This document shows, one piece after another, positions 44,557-52,910 of a stretch of 64,000 nucleotides of DNA. A program made the translations under genes and the position numbers. Position 1 is the first letter of the stretch. Each line of letters starts with the position of its first letter. This stretch comes from Streptomyces sp. CB02261 (GTDB lineage: Bacteria; Actinomycetota; Actinomycetes; Streptomycetales; Streptomycetaceae): assembly GCF_001905665.1 (NCBI RefSeq), contig NZ_LIVX01000002.1, forward strand, positions 569,420 to 633,419, written 5' to 3'. Under the pieces are notes generated by a model. The model saw only the letters and a list, made by a program, of their open reading frames with translations. It was not told where the DNA came from and ran no database searches.

Positions 44557-46832
44557 GCCATGACCTCCGTGCCGAGGACGAGGTGGAGGAGGGGGAGGAC
44601 GGCGTCCGCCCGGTCCGGGTCGGGGGTGGGGGCGAAGCCGGGGACGCCGGGTGCGGTGTGTCCGGGGCCGCCGGTGCCGGGGCCCCGGGCGACCAGTTCG
44701 CCGAGGGTGCGGCGCACGGCCGGCTCGTAGTCGGAGAAGGTGCGGCGGAGCAGCGGCAGGACGTCGGTGAACGCGTCGGCCGGTACGCCGGTGAGCCAGG
44801 TGTCGACCAGGCCGAGGAGCCGCTCGTCGTGGACGAGGAGCAGTCCGCCGCCGGAGGCTCCGCCGACGAAGCCGTCGATCCAGGCGGCGGCGTCGGGCGG
44901 CGGGGTGCCGGGTGAGAGGGCGCGGCTCATGAGCCGGGCGGCCTCGGTGTCGGGGATCCTTCCCTCGTCGAGGAGGAGCCGGGCGGCGCGGCCCCTGAGG
45001 ATGCCCGGGATCCGGTCGCGGTCGGCGAGGCGGCGCAGGACGCCGGCCCAGCGCTCGGTCGTCCCGTCCGCGTCCGGCAGCAGGGCGACGGCCTGGTGGA
45101 TCTCGTCGATCCGCTCGCGCATGGCGGTGGCCGCGTCGGTGTCGAGGCCGGCGCAGGCGGGCGGGAGGCCGACGCAGATCCGTTCCGCGAGGCCGGCGGC
45201 GACCTCCACGAGGGCCGCCGTGTCGGTGCCCCGGACGTCGCCGTAGCGCAGGGAGCGGGCCAGGGCCGGGAGGGCCTGGGCGAGGTGGGTGACGTCGGTG
45301 TCGAGCGCGGCCCGGTCGGCGAGCGCCCGCATCACGACGGGGAGCGCGTCGGTGAGTCCGGCGAGCAGGCACTGCTCGGCGAGGCCGGTGATGTCGGAGA
45401 GGGCGGTCGCCGCGAGGGCCCGGGAGCGGGCTCTGGCGGTGGCGGCGGCCTCGACGGTGGTGCCCCAGACGCCTGCTTCGGCGACCCGGACGTGCAGCTC
45501 GGGCTCCCAGCGCAGCCGCCACGTCTCCCGGAAGGTGCCGGTGCCCGCGCGTGCGGCGGCCGGTTCGCCCCAGTGGACGTGGAGGAGGCGCAGCCGGTGC
45601 AGCAGCCGGCTGCGGTCGCCGTCCGTCTCCTTGCGGAGGTCGAGGTCGAGCTCGCGCTCGGTGGCCTCGGGCTTGAGGCGCAGGGTGCGCTGGCGGCGGG
45701 TCAGGTCGCGTTGCAGGGGGACGGCGGGGGCGGCGGCCGGGACCTCGCCGAGGAGGTCGCCGACGACGAGGCGGTCCCTGACCAGGTCGAGCGGGACGTC
45801 CGAGCCCTCGCAGAGGACGGCGCGGACGGCGTCGGTCGTCTCGTCGAGGCCGGGCCGTGGCCGGCCGCGCAGGGCGGCCAGGGTGTCGGCGAGGCGGACG
45901 GCCTCGATGACGTGGGCCGGGGAGACGAGGTGGTCCTCGGCCCGGAGGAGCCCGGCGACCTTGGTCATCCAGCGCTCGACGGGCCGGTCGGGGGCGGTGA
46001 AGAGGTGTCCGTACCAGCCGGGCGACTCGATCCCGGCTCCGTATCCCGAGCGGCGGGCGAGCCTGCGGTGGGTCCAGGGGACCCAGGTCATCTCGGTCTT
46101 CACCTTGGGCAGGCCCTTGAGCAGGGCCCGGTCCGCGGTGACGGTCGTCCTCCGGGTGAGGGCGGGGACGTGCCAGGCGCCGCAGACGACGGCGACCGCG
46201 TCGCCGAACTCCTTGCGGGCGGCGCGGAGCTGGATCCGCATGTACGCCTCGCGGACGAGGTCGCGGGGGTGGCCGCCGTGTCCGTACGCCTCGCGCAGGG
46301 CTCCCATGGCCTCGGCGAGGGCTTCGAAGGGGGCGGTGGGGTCGCCGTCGGCGCGCAGTTCGACGGCGTCCTCCCACCAGCGCTCGGCGTCCTCGTACCC
46401 GGCCGCGGCGGCGAGTTCGGCCACCGGATCGATCCGCGGGTCGGGCTCGGAGACCTCGTCCTCGCTGTCGTCCCAGGTGGGGTCGGAGGCGGCGAGGGTG
46501 TGGGCGGCGGGCAGGTCGACGAAGCGGACGGCGGCGCCCCGGTCGAGGGCCCAGCGGATCGCGACCCACTCGGGCGAGAACTCGGCCATCGGCCAGAACA
46601 CGGCCCGGCCGGGGTCGTCCACGGCGTGCGCGAGCAGTGCGACGGGTGGCCGCATGTCGGGGTCCGCGGCGAGGGCGACGAGGGCGTCGGCCTCGGCGGG
46701 GCCCTCGACGAGGACCACGTCCGGCCGGCCGGCCTCCAGGGCGGCTCGCACGCCACGCGCCGACCCGGGCCCGTGGTGCCGGACCCCGAGCAGGAGCGGC
46801 CCGCCGCCCCGGGCCGTGGCGGCGGGCGTCAT
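44553..46832 (-). CDS. DUF5682 family protein (YehM-like)
   Basis: This 759-aa protein is cytoplasmic with no signal or membrane helix. The N-terminal GVRHHGPGSARGVRAALEAGRPDVVLVEGPAEAD and VVCGAWHVPAL are the conserved core of the DUF5682 family, recalling ChaN/TIKI-type folds with His/Glu residues. The C-terminal half is Leu/Ala-rich helical. It overlaps both neighbours by 4 bases (ATGA), placing it firmly in the MoxR-DUF5682-VWA operon. E. coli yehM is the counterpart I recall. Its biochemical role is unknown. Confidence 0.85.
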   Translation of the reverse strand: MTPAATARGGGPLLLGVRHHGPGSARGVRAALEAGRPDVVLVEGPAEADALVALAADPDMRPPVALLAHAVDDPGRAVFWPMAEFSPEWVAIRWALDRGAAVRFVDLPAAHTLAASDPTWDDSEDEVSEPDPRIDPVAELAAAAGYEDAERWWEDAVELRADGDPTAPFEALAEAMGALREAYGHGGHPRDLVREAYMRIQLRAARKEFGDAVAVVCGAWHVPALTRRTTVTADRALLKGLPKVKTEMTWVPWTHRRLARRSGYGAGIESPGWYGHLFTAPDRPVERWMTKVAGLLRAEDHLVSPAHVIEAVRLADTLAALRGRPRPGLDETTDAVRAVLCEGSDVPLDLVRDRLVVGDLLGEVPAAAPAVPLQRDLTRRQRTLRLKPEATERELDLDLRKETDGDRSRLLHRLRLLHVHWGEPAAARAGTGTFRETWRLRWEPELHVRVAEAGVWGTTVEAAATARARSRALAATALSDITGLAEQCLLAGLTDALPVVMRALADRAALDTDVTHLAQALPALARSLRYGDVRGTDTAALVEVAAGLAERICVGLPPACAGLDTDAATAMRERIDEIHQAVALLPDADGTTERWAGVLRRLADRDRIPGILRGRAARLLLDEGRIPDTEAARLMSRALSPGTPPPDAAAWIDGFVGGASGGGLLLVHDERLLGLVDTWLTGVPADAFTDVLPLLRRTFSDYEPAVRRTLGELVARGPGTGGPGHTAPGVPGFAPTPDPDRADAVLPLLHLVLGTEVMA

Positions 46833-47986
46833 ACGCCCACCTCGCGGCAGGCGCGGTAGAAGTCCTTCCAGCCGTCTCTCTCCCTGACCACCGTCTCCAG
46901 GTACTCCTGCCAGACGACCCGGTCCGCCGCCGGGTCGCGGACGACCGCGCCGAGGACGCCGGCCGCGATGTCCGAGGGGCGCAGCACGCCGTCGCCGAAA
47001 TGGGCGGCGAGGGCGAGGCCGCCGGTGACGACGGAGATGGCCTCGGCGGTGGAGAGCGTTCCCGAGGGGGACTTGACCCTGGTCCGGCCGTCGGTGGTGA
47101 CCCCGTCGCGCAGTTCGCGGAAGACGGTGACGACCCGGCGGATCTCGTCGACGCCGTCGGGGACGGCCGGCAGTTCCAGGGAGCGGCCGAGCTGCTCGAC
47201 GCGGCGGGCGACGATGTCGACCTCCGCCTCGGGGGTCGCGGGCAGGGGCAGGACCACCGTGTTGAAGCGGCGGCGGAGCGCGCTGGAGAGCTCGTTGACG
47301 CCGCGGTCGCGGTCGTTGGCCGTGGCGATCAGGTTGAAGCCGGGGACGGCCTGCACCTCCTGGCCCAGCTCGGGCACGGGGAGGGTCTTCTCGGACAGGA
47401 TCGTGATGAGCGTGTCCTGGACGTCGGCGGGGATGCGGGTGAGCTCTTCGACGCGGGCGGTCATGCCCTGGGACATCGCCCGCATCACGGGGCTAGGCAC
47501 GAGGGCGTCCCGGCTGGGGCCGTGGGCGAGGAGCCGGGCGTAGTTCCAGCCGTAGCGGACGGCCTCCTCGGGGGTGCCGGCGGTGCCCTGGACGAGGAGG
47601 GTGGAGTCGCCGCTGACGGCGGCGGCGAGGTGCTCGGAGACCCAGGTCTTGGCGGTGCCGGGCACGCCGAGGAGGAGCAGCGCCCGGTCGGTGGCGAGGG
47701 TGGTGACGGCGACTTCCACGATGCGGCGCGGTCCCACGTACTTGGGTGTGATCACCGTGCCGTCGGGGAGGGTGCCGCCGAGAAGGTAGGTGGCGACGGC
47801 CCACGGCGAGAGGCGCCAGCGGGCGGGGCGGGGCCGGTCGTCGGCGGCTGCGAGCGCGGCGAGTTCGTCGGCGAAGGCGTGCTCCGCGTGCGGCCGCAGG
47901 ACCTCGGTCACGGCCTGCGGCTGCCCCGGCCCGGTGTCCGTCTCGACACCGGAACCGGGCTGCGCGATGGTTTCGGGCACGGGCAT
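46829..47986 (-). CDS. MoxR-type AAA+ ATPase (YehL-like)
   Basis: This AAA+ ATPase (385 aa) is the first gene of the operon. Walker A is LLGVPGTAKTW (107-115). The Walker B region reads RVEELTRIPADVQDTLITILSEKTLPVPE, with Glu-Glu where most MoxR proteins have Asp-Glu. Sensor 1 is NLIATANDRDRGVNELSSALRRRFN. An Arg finger is probably in the latter. The ATG has GGAGGGGG 5 bases upstream. It presumably remodels clients together with the VWA protein. The cluster also includes divergent SWIM and DUF5691 genes. Confidence 0.88.
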   Translation of the reverse strand: MPVPETIAQPGSGVETDTGPGQPQAVTEVLRPHAEHAFADELAALAAADDRPRPARWRLSPWAVATYLLGGTLPDGTVITPKYVGPRRIVEVAVTTLATDRALLLLGVPGTAKTWVSEHLAAAVSGDSTLLVQGTAGTPEEAVRYGWNYARLLAHGPSRDALVPSPVMRAMSQGMTARVEELTRIPADVQDTLITILSEKTLPVPELGQEVQAVPGFNLIATANDRDRGVNELSSALRRRFNTVVLPLPATPEAEVDIVARRVEQLGRSLELPAVPDGVDEIRRVVTVFRELRDGVTTDGRTRVKSPSGTLSTAEAISVVTGGLALAAHFGDGVLRPSDIAAGVLGAVVRDPAADRVVWQEYLETVVRERDGWKDFYRACREVGV

Positions 47987-48074
47987 GGATCCCCCTCCAG
48001 ATCGTTCGACCTGCTGTGTGATCCACCGTGCACCATGCCACTGACAATCAGGTGTCCGCGCTGGTCAGGGCATG

Positions 48075-48254
48075 GTTCGAAGGTGAGGGCCGGTCAGCTC
48101 GCCCTGGTGCCGCCGCAGATGACCGGTGCCCGGCTCGGCGCGGGGTCGGCGCGTATGCCCGGGGGCCGGCCCGTCGCGGGATCGGAGCGGGTGCCCGGGG
48201 GCCGGCTCCTCGCGAGGTGGGCGGAGATGACCGGGGGTCAGCCCACGACCGGGG
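48075..48254. repeat. Five imperfect 36-bp tandem units at the 3' end of the MmpS-like gene
   Basis: Units start at 48075, 48111, 48147, 48183 and 48219. The last contains the stop codon (48238-48240) and final codons of the minus-strand gene; the first carries a similar GGTCAGCTCGCC segment, so the gene tail appears twice. Units 48147 and 48183 are closest to each other (both contain TGCCCGGGGGCCGGC). The period is 12 codons. Confidence 0.82.
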
Positions 48255-48651
48255 AGACGGCGACGCAGCCGCCGGCCATCGCCTGCTCGGCCTTGGCCTC
48301 CTTGAGGACCTTGCCCTGGTAGATGACCTTGCAGGTGAGGTCGGCGGGGGTGAGGGAGACCGGCATGACGGCCGGCGGCATGATGCCCTTCAGCTTCACC
48401 GTCTTCTTCCACGGCGTGGTCGGCTTCTTCTCCGACTGGACCTTCGGCGCCATCGCGGTGCCGTCGCCGGCGTGGTAGTCGATGGACTCGATGCCCGTGC
48501 CCGTGACCTCGTAGGTGACCTCGTAGGACTCGGTGACGGACTTGTCGACCTGGTCGGCGGCCTTCTCGGCGGCCTCCGAACAGGCGCCGAGGCCGAGTGC
48601 GAGGCCGACGACGGCGAGAGCCGAGACGGCGGTGCGGACGGTGCGCTTCAT
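48238..48651 (-). CDS. MmpS-like small lipoprotein
   Basis: This 137-aa protein has a signal peptide with lipobox (VVGLALGLGACSEA, lipidated Cys at about 24) and a beta-rich mature part: YEVTYEVTGTGIESIDYHAGDG, PWKKTVKLKG, and DLTCKVIYQGKV with two cysteines. This pattern fits MmpS transport-accessory proteins, though no MmpL gene is nearby. The ATG has GGGGGA upstream. It sits between the two divergent halves of the MoxR/SWIM cluster; whether it belongs functionally is unclear. Confidence 0.82.
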   Translation of the reverse strand: MKRTVRTAVSALAVVGLALGLGACSEAAEKAADQVDKSVTESYEVTYEVTGTGIESIDYHAGDGTAMAPKVQSEKKPTTPWKKTVKLKGIMPPAVMPVSLTPADLTCKVIYQGKVLKEAKAEQAMAGGCVAVSPVVG

Positions 48652-48797
48652 GGGGTTCCCCCTGGACGCGTGCGGATCGATTGGTCCGGGCAGGCAATCG
48701 TAAAGGGAGGGTAAAGTCAAATTCGCCCCCGGTGGCCCGCGCAGCCCAACTCCCCAGGCCAGCGGCGTTGTCAGTGGCGACCTCTACCGTCGGGGAC

Positions 48798-50135
48798 ATG
48801 AATGCCATGGGGGTGCGCATGACGGTCGAGCAGGTGCTGGCACTGGCTCCTGACGACGCCTCGCGCAGAGCGGGAAGCAGGCTCGGCACGGCCGGACCGT
48901 GGTCCGGCACGGGCTGCGACGGGGGCGCCGTCTGGGGCGTGTGCAAGGGCAGCGGCAGCTCTCCGTACCGGACGGTCGTCGACACCACCGGCCCGGCGTA
49001 CTCGTGCAGTTGCCCCAGTCGCAAGTTCCCGTGCAAGCACGCCCTCGGCCTGCTGCTCCTCCAGGCGGCGGACGGTGCGGCGTTCGAGGACTCCGCCGTG
49101 CCCGACTGGGCGGGGTCCTGGCTCACCACGCGCCGGAGCCGCGCCCAGGGCGCCACCCCTCGGTCCGGCACCGAAGGCCCGGCGGACCCCGAGGCGGCGC
49201 GCCGCAGGGCGGAGCGGCGAGCCGCCCGGATCACCTCGGGCGCCCAGGAGTTGGAGCAGCGGCTCGCCGACCTGCTGCGCGGCGGGCTCGCCGGGGCCGA
49301 GCAGTCCGGCCACGGGCTGTGGGAGGAGACTGCGGCCCGCATGGTCGACGCCCAGGCGCCGGGACTCGCCGGCCGGGCCAGGGAGTTGGCGTCGATACCG
49401 GGCTCGGGTCCCGGCTGGCCGGTGCGGCTCCTGGAGGAGTGCGCGCTGACCCATCTCCTCGACCGCGCCTGGCTGGCCGCCGACCGGCTGCCCGCCCCCT
49501 TCGCGATGACCGTACGGACCCGGGTGGGTCTCACCGCCCCCGCCGACGGCGCCCCGGTGCGCGACCACTGGCACGTCCTCGCGCAGTACGACGCCTCGGA
49601 CGCCCGGCTGACGACCCGGCGCATCTGGCTGCACGGCACGACGAGCGGGCGCACGGCACTGCTGCTCTCCTTCGGCGCGGCCGGCCGGCCTCCCCGGCTG
49701 GCGCTCCCGGTGGGTGCGGTGCTCGACGGGGAGGTGACCCCGCACGCGGGCTCCGGTCAGCTGCGGGCGGAGCCGGGCGAGGAGTTCGTCCCGGTCACGG
49801 GCCCCGCGGCCCCGCCGCCGGGCGGGCCGGTGGGCGAGGCCCTGGACGCGTACGGCCGCGCGCTGACCGAGGACCCCTGGCTGGACTCCTGGCCGGTGAC
49901 GCTGACCGAGGTCGTACCCGCGCGCGCCGAGTACGGCTGGCAGCTCGCCGACGCGGACGGCCGCGAGGCCGTGCCGCTGACACCCACCGCCCAGTCCCGG
50001 CCCGGCCTCTGGCGCCTCGTCGCCCTGTCCGGCGGTGGTCCGGTCACCGTCTTCGGCGAGTGCGGGCACCGGGGGTTCACCCCTCTCGCCGCCTGGTCCC
50101 CGGAGTCCCCGGGGGAGACGGTCCCGCTCATATGA
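48798..50135 (+). CDS. SWIM zinc-finger protein (YehQ-like)
   Basis: This 445-aa protein contains a SWIM zinc finger, CSC-x6-CKH (Cys70, Cys72, Cys79, His81 in YSCSCPSRKFPCKHALGL), followed by Arg-rich helices and a C-terminal beta-rich part. SWIM domains bind DNA or proteins. ATG 48798 is chosen because TACCGT ends 7 bases upstream, suggesting a leaderless mRNA; later ATGs (48807, 48819) are alternatives. It is coupled by an ATGA overlap to the DUF5691 gene and divergent from the MoxR half. The E. coli counterpart I recall is yehQ. Confidence 0.86.
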   Translation: MNAMGVRMTVEQVLALAPDDASRRAGSRLGTAGPWSGTGCDGGAVWGVCKGSGSSPYRTVVDTTGPAYSCSCPSRKFPCKHALGLLLLQAADGAAFEDSAVPDWAGSWLTTRRSRAQGATPRSGTEGPADPEAARRRAERRAARITSGAQELEQRLADLLRGGLAGAEQSGHGLWEETAARMVDAQAPGLAGRARELASIPGSGPGWPVRLLEECALTHLLDRAWLAADRLPAPFAMTVRTRVGLTAPADGAPVRDHWHVLAQYDASDARLTTRRIWLHGTTSGRTALLLSFGAAGRPPRLALPVGAVLDGEVTPHAGSGQLRAEPGEEFVPVTGPAAPPPGGPVGEALDAYGRALTEDPWLDSWPVTLTEVVPARAEYGWQLADADGREAVPLTPTAQSRPGLWRLVALSGGGPVTVFGECGHRGFTPLAAWSPESPGETVPLI

Positions 50136-51973
50136 ACCCGCACGGAGGACCGGTGGAGAAGGACACGACGGCCTCGGTTCCCGCCGTCGGCGGTGACGGC
50201 GACGGCGACGGCGGTGCGAAAAGCGCCCCTACAGGCGGCAGTCAGGGGGCCAACACCCGGGAGGACGGCACCCGGGGCGTGGACATCCGGGACGAAGACA
50301 TCCGGGACATAGATATCCGGATGGACGGCACCCGGGAGGCCGACGTCTGGGAGGAGCTCGTCACCTCGGCGCTGCTCGGTACGGACCGGAGGACACCCGC
50401 CGCGCTCTCCGGGGTGGCGGGCGCGGACCTGCCGGGCGCCCTGCTGGACGCCGTCGCGCTGCACACCGTACGGCGCAGGGCCGGGCTGCGCCCCGGTCCC
50501 GCCGCCCCGCCACCGGAGCCCGCCCCCGAGGACCCGCGCGGCCCGCTGCCCGGGGCTGCCCGGCGGCGGCTCGACCAGCTGCTCGCCGGCCGGACCGCGC
50601 CCTCGCCCGCCGGGCGGCGCGGGGCCGCCCCCGACCTCGCCGAGCTGCTGCCGCAGTGGCTGGCCCTCGCCGACGAGCGGGGGTACCGGGCTCCCGCCGC
50701 CGCCCTGCCCGCCCTTCTCGACGCGGCCCGGGCCCGCTCCGACCTGCGACCGCAGGCCCTGCGGCTCGCCGGGCCGCGCGGCCTCTGGCTCGCCCGGCTC
50801 AACCCCGAGTGGAGGTTCGCCCTCCGGGGTGCGGGCGCGGGCGGTTCCCTTCCGGCCCCCGACGACCGGGAGGGTGTGCGGGCGCTGTGGGACGAGGGAC
50901 TGTTCGCCGAGCGGGTCGCCCTGCTCACCGCCGTACGGACCGTGGACCCGGCGGCCGGACTCGCGCTCCTCGCGTCCACCTGGTCCGCCGAGCGGGCGGA
51001 GGACCGGCTGATGTTCCTCGACTCGCTGCGGGCCGGGCTCTCCGACGCGGACGAGCCGTTCCTGGAGGCGGCCCTCGGCGACCGCAGCCGTAACGTCCGG
51101 GCCACCGCCGCCGAGCTGCTCTCGGCCCTGCCGGCCTCGGCCCTCGCGGGCCGGATGGCGGACCGGGCGGTCTCCTGCGTCGGCCTCGACCGGACGGCGG
51201 AGTCCCCGACGATCACCGTGGAGGCACCGCACGAGTGCGACACGGCCATGCAGCGGGACGGCCTCACGGCATCGCCCCCGGCGGGGCGGGGCGAGCGGTC
51301 CTGGTGGCTCGGCCAGCTCGTCGAGGCCGCTCCGCTGTCCTGCTGGCCGCCCAGGTTCGGGGGGCGCGACCCGGAGGAGATCGTGGCGCTGCCGGTCGCC
51401 GACGACTGGCAGGGCGAGCTGCACGCGGCCTGGTGCCGGGCGGCCGTCCGGCAGCGGGACGCGGACTGGTCGCGCGCGCTGCTCGGCTCCCCCGCGACCC
51501 CGCCCGCGACGGGTCCCGGTACCTCGTCACTGGCCGAGCGGGCCCAGCTCCTGTCGACGCTGCCGCCGCAGGAGCGGGCGCTCTGGGTGGCCTCGTTCAT
51601 CGCGGCCCACGGCCTGTCGGAGGCGTTCCAGCTGCTCGGTGTCTGCGCCGTGCCCTGGGCGGAGCCGCTCGGCGGGGCGGTGATCGACGCCCTCGACATC
51701 GCACGGGACGCCGGCAGTTATCCCTGGAGCTTCAGCGGGGTGATGGGCCTCGCGGAGCGCTGTCTCGCCCCGGAGGCGGCGCGGCAGCTGGAGGCCCTGA
51801 CGGCCCCGCCCGACGAGGCGGAGGACACCGCGCCGGGCGCGGGCGGCTACTGGTCCGAGGCCTTCCAGCGCCTGGTCTCCACGCTCCGCCTCCGCGCGGC
51901 GATGCAAGCCGAGCTCACGGAACCGCCGGCGACTCCGGAACCGGGCGAGCCCTCCGTACCGGCGCACCCCTGA
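50132..51973 (+). CDS. DUF5691 family protein
   Basis: This 613-aa soluble protein begins with a low-complexity part holding short Asp-Ile-Arg repeats (VDIRDEDIRDIDIRMDG, about 49-65), then the DUF5691 core beginning EELVTSALLGTDRRTP. The long helical region includes HEAT-like stretches (EPFLEAALGDRSRNVRATAAELLSALP), and the C-terminal part has WVASFIAAHGLSEAFQLLG and SGVMGLAERCLAPEAARQLEAL. The ATG overlaps the SWIM stop by 4 bases. The family regularly accompanies SWIM, VWA and MoxR genes. Function unknown. Confidence 0.83.
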   Translation: MNPHGGPVEKDTTASVPAVGGDGDGDGGAKSAPTGGSQGANTREDGTRGVDIRDEDIRDIDIRMDGTREADVWEELVTSALLGTDRRTPAALSGVAGADLPGALLDAVALHTVRRRAGLRPGPAAPPPEPAPEDPRGPLPGAARRRLDQLLAGRTAPSPAGRRGAAPDLAELLPQWLALADERGYRAPAAALPALLDAARARSDLRPQALRLAGPRGLWLARLNPEWRFALRGAGAGGSLPAPDDREGVRALWDEGLFAERVALLTAVRTVDPAAGLALLASTWSAERAEDRLMFLDSLRAGLSDADEPFLEAALGDRSRNVRATAAELLSALPASALAGRMADRAVSCVGLDRTAESPTITVEAPHECDTAMQRDGLTASPPAGRGERSWWLGQLVEAAPLSCWPPRFGGRDPEEIVALPVADDWQGELHAAWCRAAVRQRDADWSRALLGSPATPPATGPGTSSLAERAQLLSTLPPQERALWVASFIAAHGLSEAFQLLGVCAVPWAEPLGGAVIDALDIARDAGSYPWSFSGVMGLAERCLAPEAARQLEALTAPPDEAEDTAPGAGGYWSEAFQRLVSTLRLRAAMQAELTEPPATPEPGEPSVPAHP

Positions 51974-51981
51974 CACGGGTA

Positions 51982-52010
51982 AGGGCCCTCCCCGGTCGGG
52001 GGAGGACCCT
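51982..52010 (+). terminator. Hairpin after the SWIM-DUF5691 operon
   Basis: AGGGCCCTCCCC (51982-51993), a 5-base loop and the complementary arm to 52010 form a 12-bp stem with one C-A mismatch, 8 bases after the stop. No T-run. Confidence 0.65.
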
Positions 52011-52079
52011 GAAGGGCAGGACGGGCGTGACGTACGGGCGCGCGGGGCATCACGCGTGACGCCGCACGGTGCAGGACGA

Positions 52080-52142
52080 GTGCCACACCATGCGCCACGA
52101 GTGCTGCACCATGGGCCACGAGTGCCACGCCGGGTGCCACGG
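52080..52142. repeat. Three 21-bp tandem units (GTGCCACACCATG family)
   Basis: Units of 21 bases start at 52080, 52101 and 52122, each beginning GTGC and ending CACGA or CACGG; a weaker copy precedes (52059). The array lies between the DUF5691 terminator and the convergent icmB-like gene. Confidence 0.85.
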
Positions 52143-52196
52143 GTGGCGCAGTGCCACCGACCGGCACACTCGGCGCCATGAGTGACGTACTCGGCG

Positions 52197-52604
52197 TTAC
52201 GCGGCCACCCGGACGTTCGCGTTCACCCAGTCGACGATGGACGCCGTCGTCGCGCCCGGCGTGAAGATCTCGGCCACGCCCTTCTCCTTCAGCGGCGCGA
52301 TGTCCCCGTCGGGGATGATGCCGCCGCCGAAGACCTTGATGTCCTCCGCGTCGCGGTCCTTGAGCAGCTCCAGGACCTTCACGAACAGCGTGTTGTGCGC
52401 TCCGGAGAGGATCGACAGACCGATCGCGTCGGCGTCCTCCTGGATCGCGGTGTCGACGATCTGCTCCGGCGTCTGGTGGAGCCCGGTGTAGATGACCTCC
52501 ATACCGGCGTCGCGCAGTGCCCGCGCGATCACCTTGGCCCCGCGATCGTGACCGTCGAGACCCGGCTTGGCGACCACCACGCGGATCGGACCGCTCACAC
52601 CCAT
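52197..52604 (-). CDS. icmB: Cobalamin-binding small subunit, isobutyryl-CoA mutase type
   Basis: This is a stand-alone B12-binding domain (135 aa): [40 protein letters not shown] contains the DxHxxG base-off motif (DGHDRG), followed by [11 protein letters not shown] and [12 protein letters not shown]. Size and sequence match the small subunit of Streptomyces isobutyryl-CoA mutase (IcmB, 136 aa in memory). ATG 52604 is chosen because GGAGG is 5 bases upstream. The catalytic large subunit is not in the window, so it must be encoded elsewhere. Stop codon is TAA, unusual for the region. Confidence 0.88.
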   Translation of the reverse strand: MGVSGPIRVVVAKPGLDGHDRGAKVIARALRDAGMEVIYTGLHQTPEQIVDTAIQEDADAIGLSILSGAHNTLFVKVLELLKDRDAEDIKVFGGGIIPDGDIAPLKEKGVAEIFTPGATTASIVDWVNANVRVAA

Positions 52605-52910
52605 CACTGCCTCCACATGCGGACCCCCGCGCCCGATGGCCGGGGAAGTGAACGAACGTTATCTCCAGCATCCCGCACCCGGCTGTTTCGCGGAGGCGAG
52701 CGAGGGGGAAATCACACGTGGGACATTGTTCGCTCTGCGCCGTACCCCGCTTTCGGGCCCACCTTCCGGGCCCACCAGCCGCAAGCGGGGCCCGACGCAC
52801 AGGGAGCCGCGACGAGGTCCGCCGTGCCTCCGTGCCGCCGTCCGTGCGGTGCGGAGGCACGGCGCACCGGGCGTACCGTCCGGCCCCGCGCACCGTTCGG
52901 GAGGCCGGCC
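52605..52910. other. Gene-free region between icmB-like and lipase genes
   Basis: The 306 bases hold the divergent promoters, a tandem CGGGCCCACC pair near 52760, and the large stem-loop at 52822-52862. TACCGT at 52874-52879 could be the -10 box for the lipase. No small gene with good coding signs is visible. Confidence 0.6.
52822..52862 (+). other. Large stem-loop upstream of the lipase gene
   Basis: CCGTGCCTCCGTGCCGC (52822-52838) pairs with 52846-52862 over 17 bp with two G-U pairs, leaving a 7-base loop. It lies 48 bases upstream of the lipase start. It could insulate the lipase from upstream transcription or form part of a longer leader. Confidence 0.55.

Noticed and set aside
43369..46569. 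Single 1066-codon protein joining VWA to upstream sequence
   Set aside because: The upstream part is an out-of-frame reading of the DUF5682 gene; VWA has its own ATG overlapping the DUF5682 stop.
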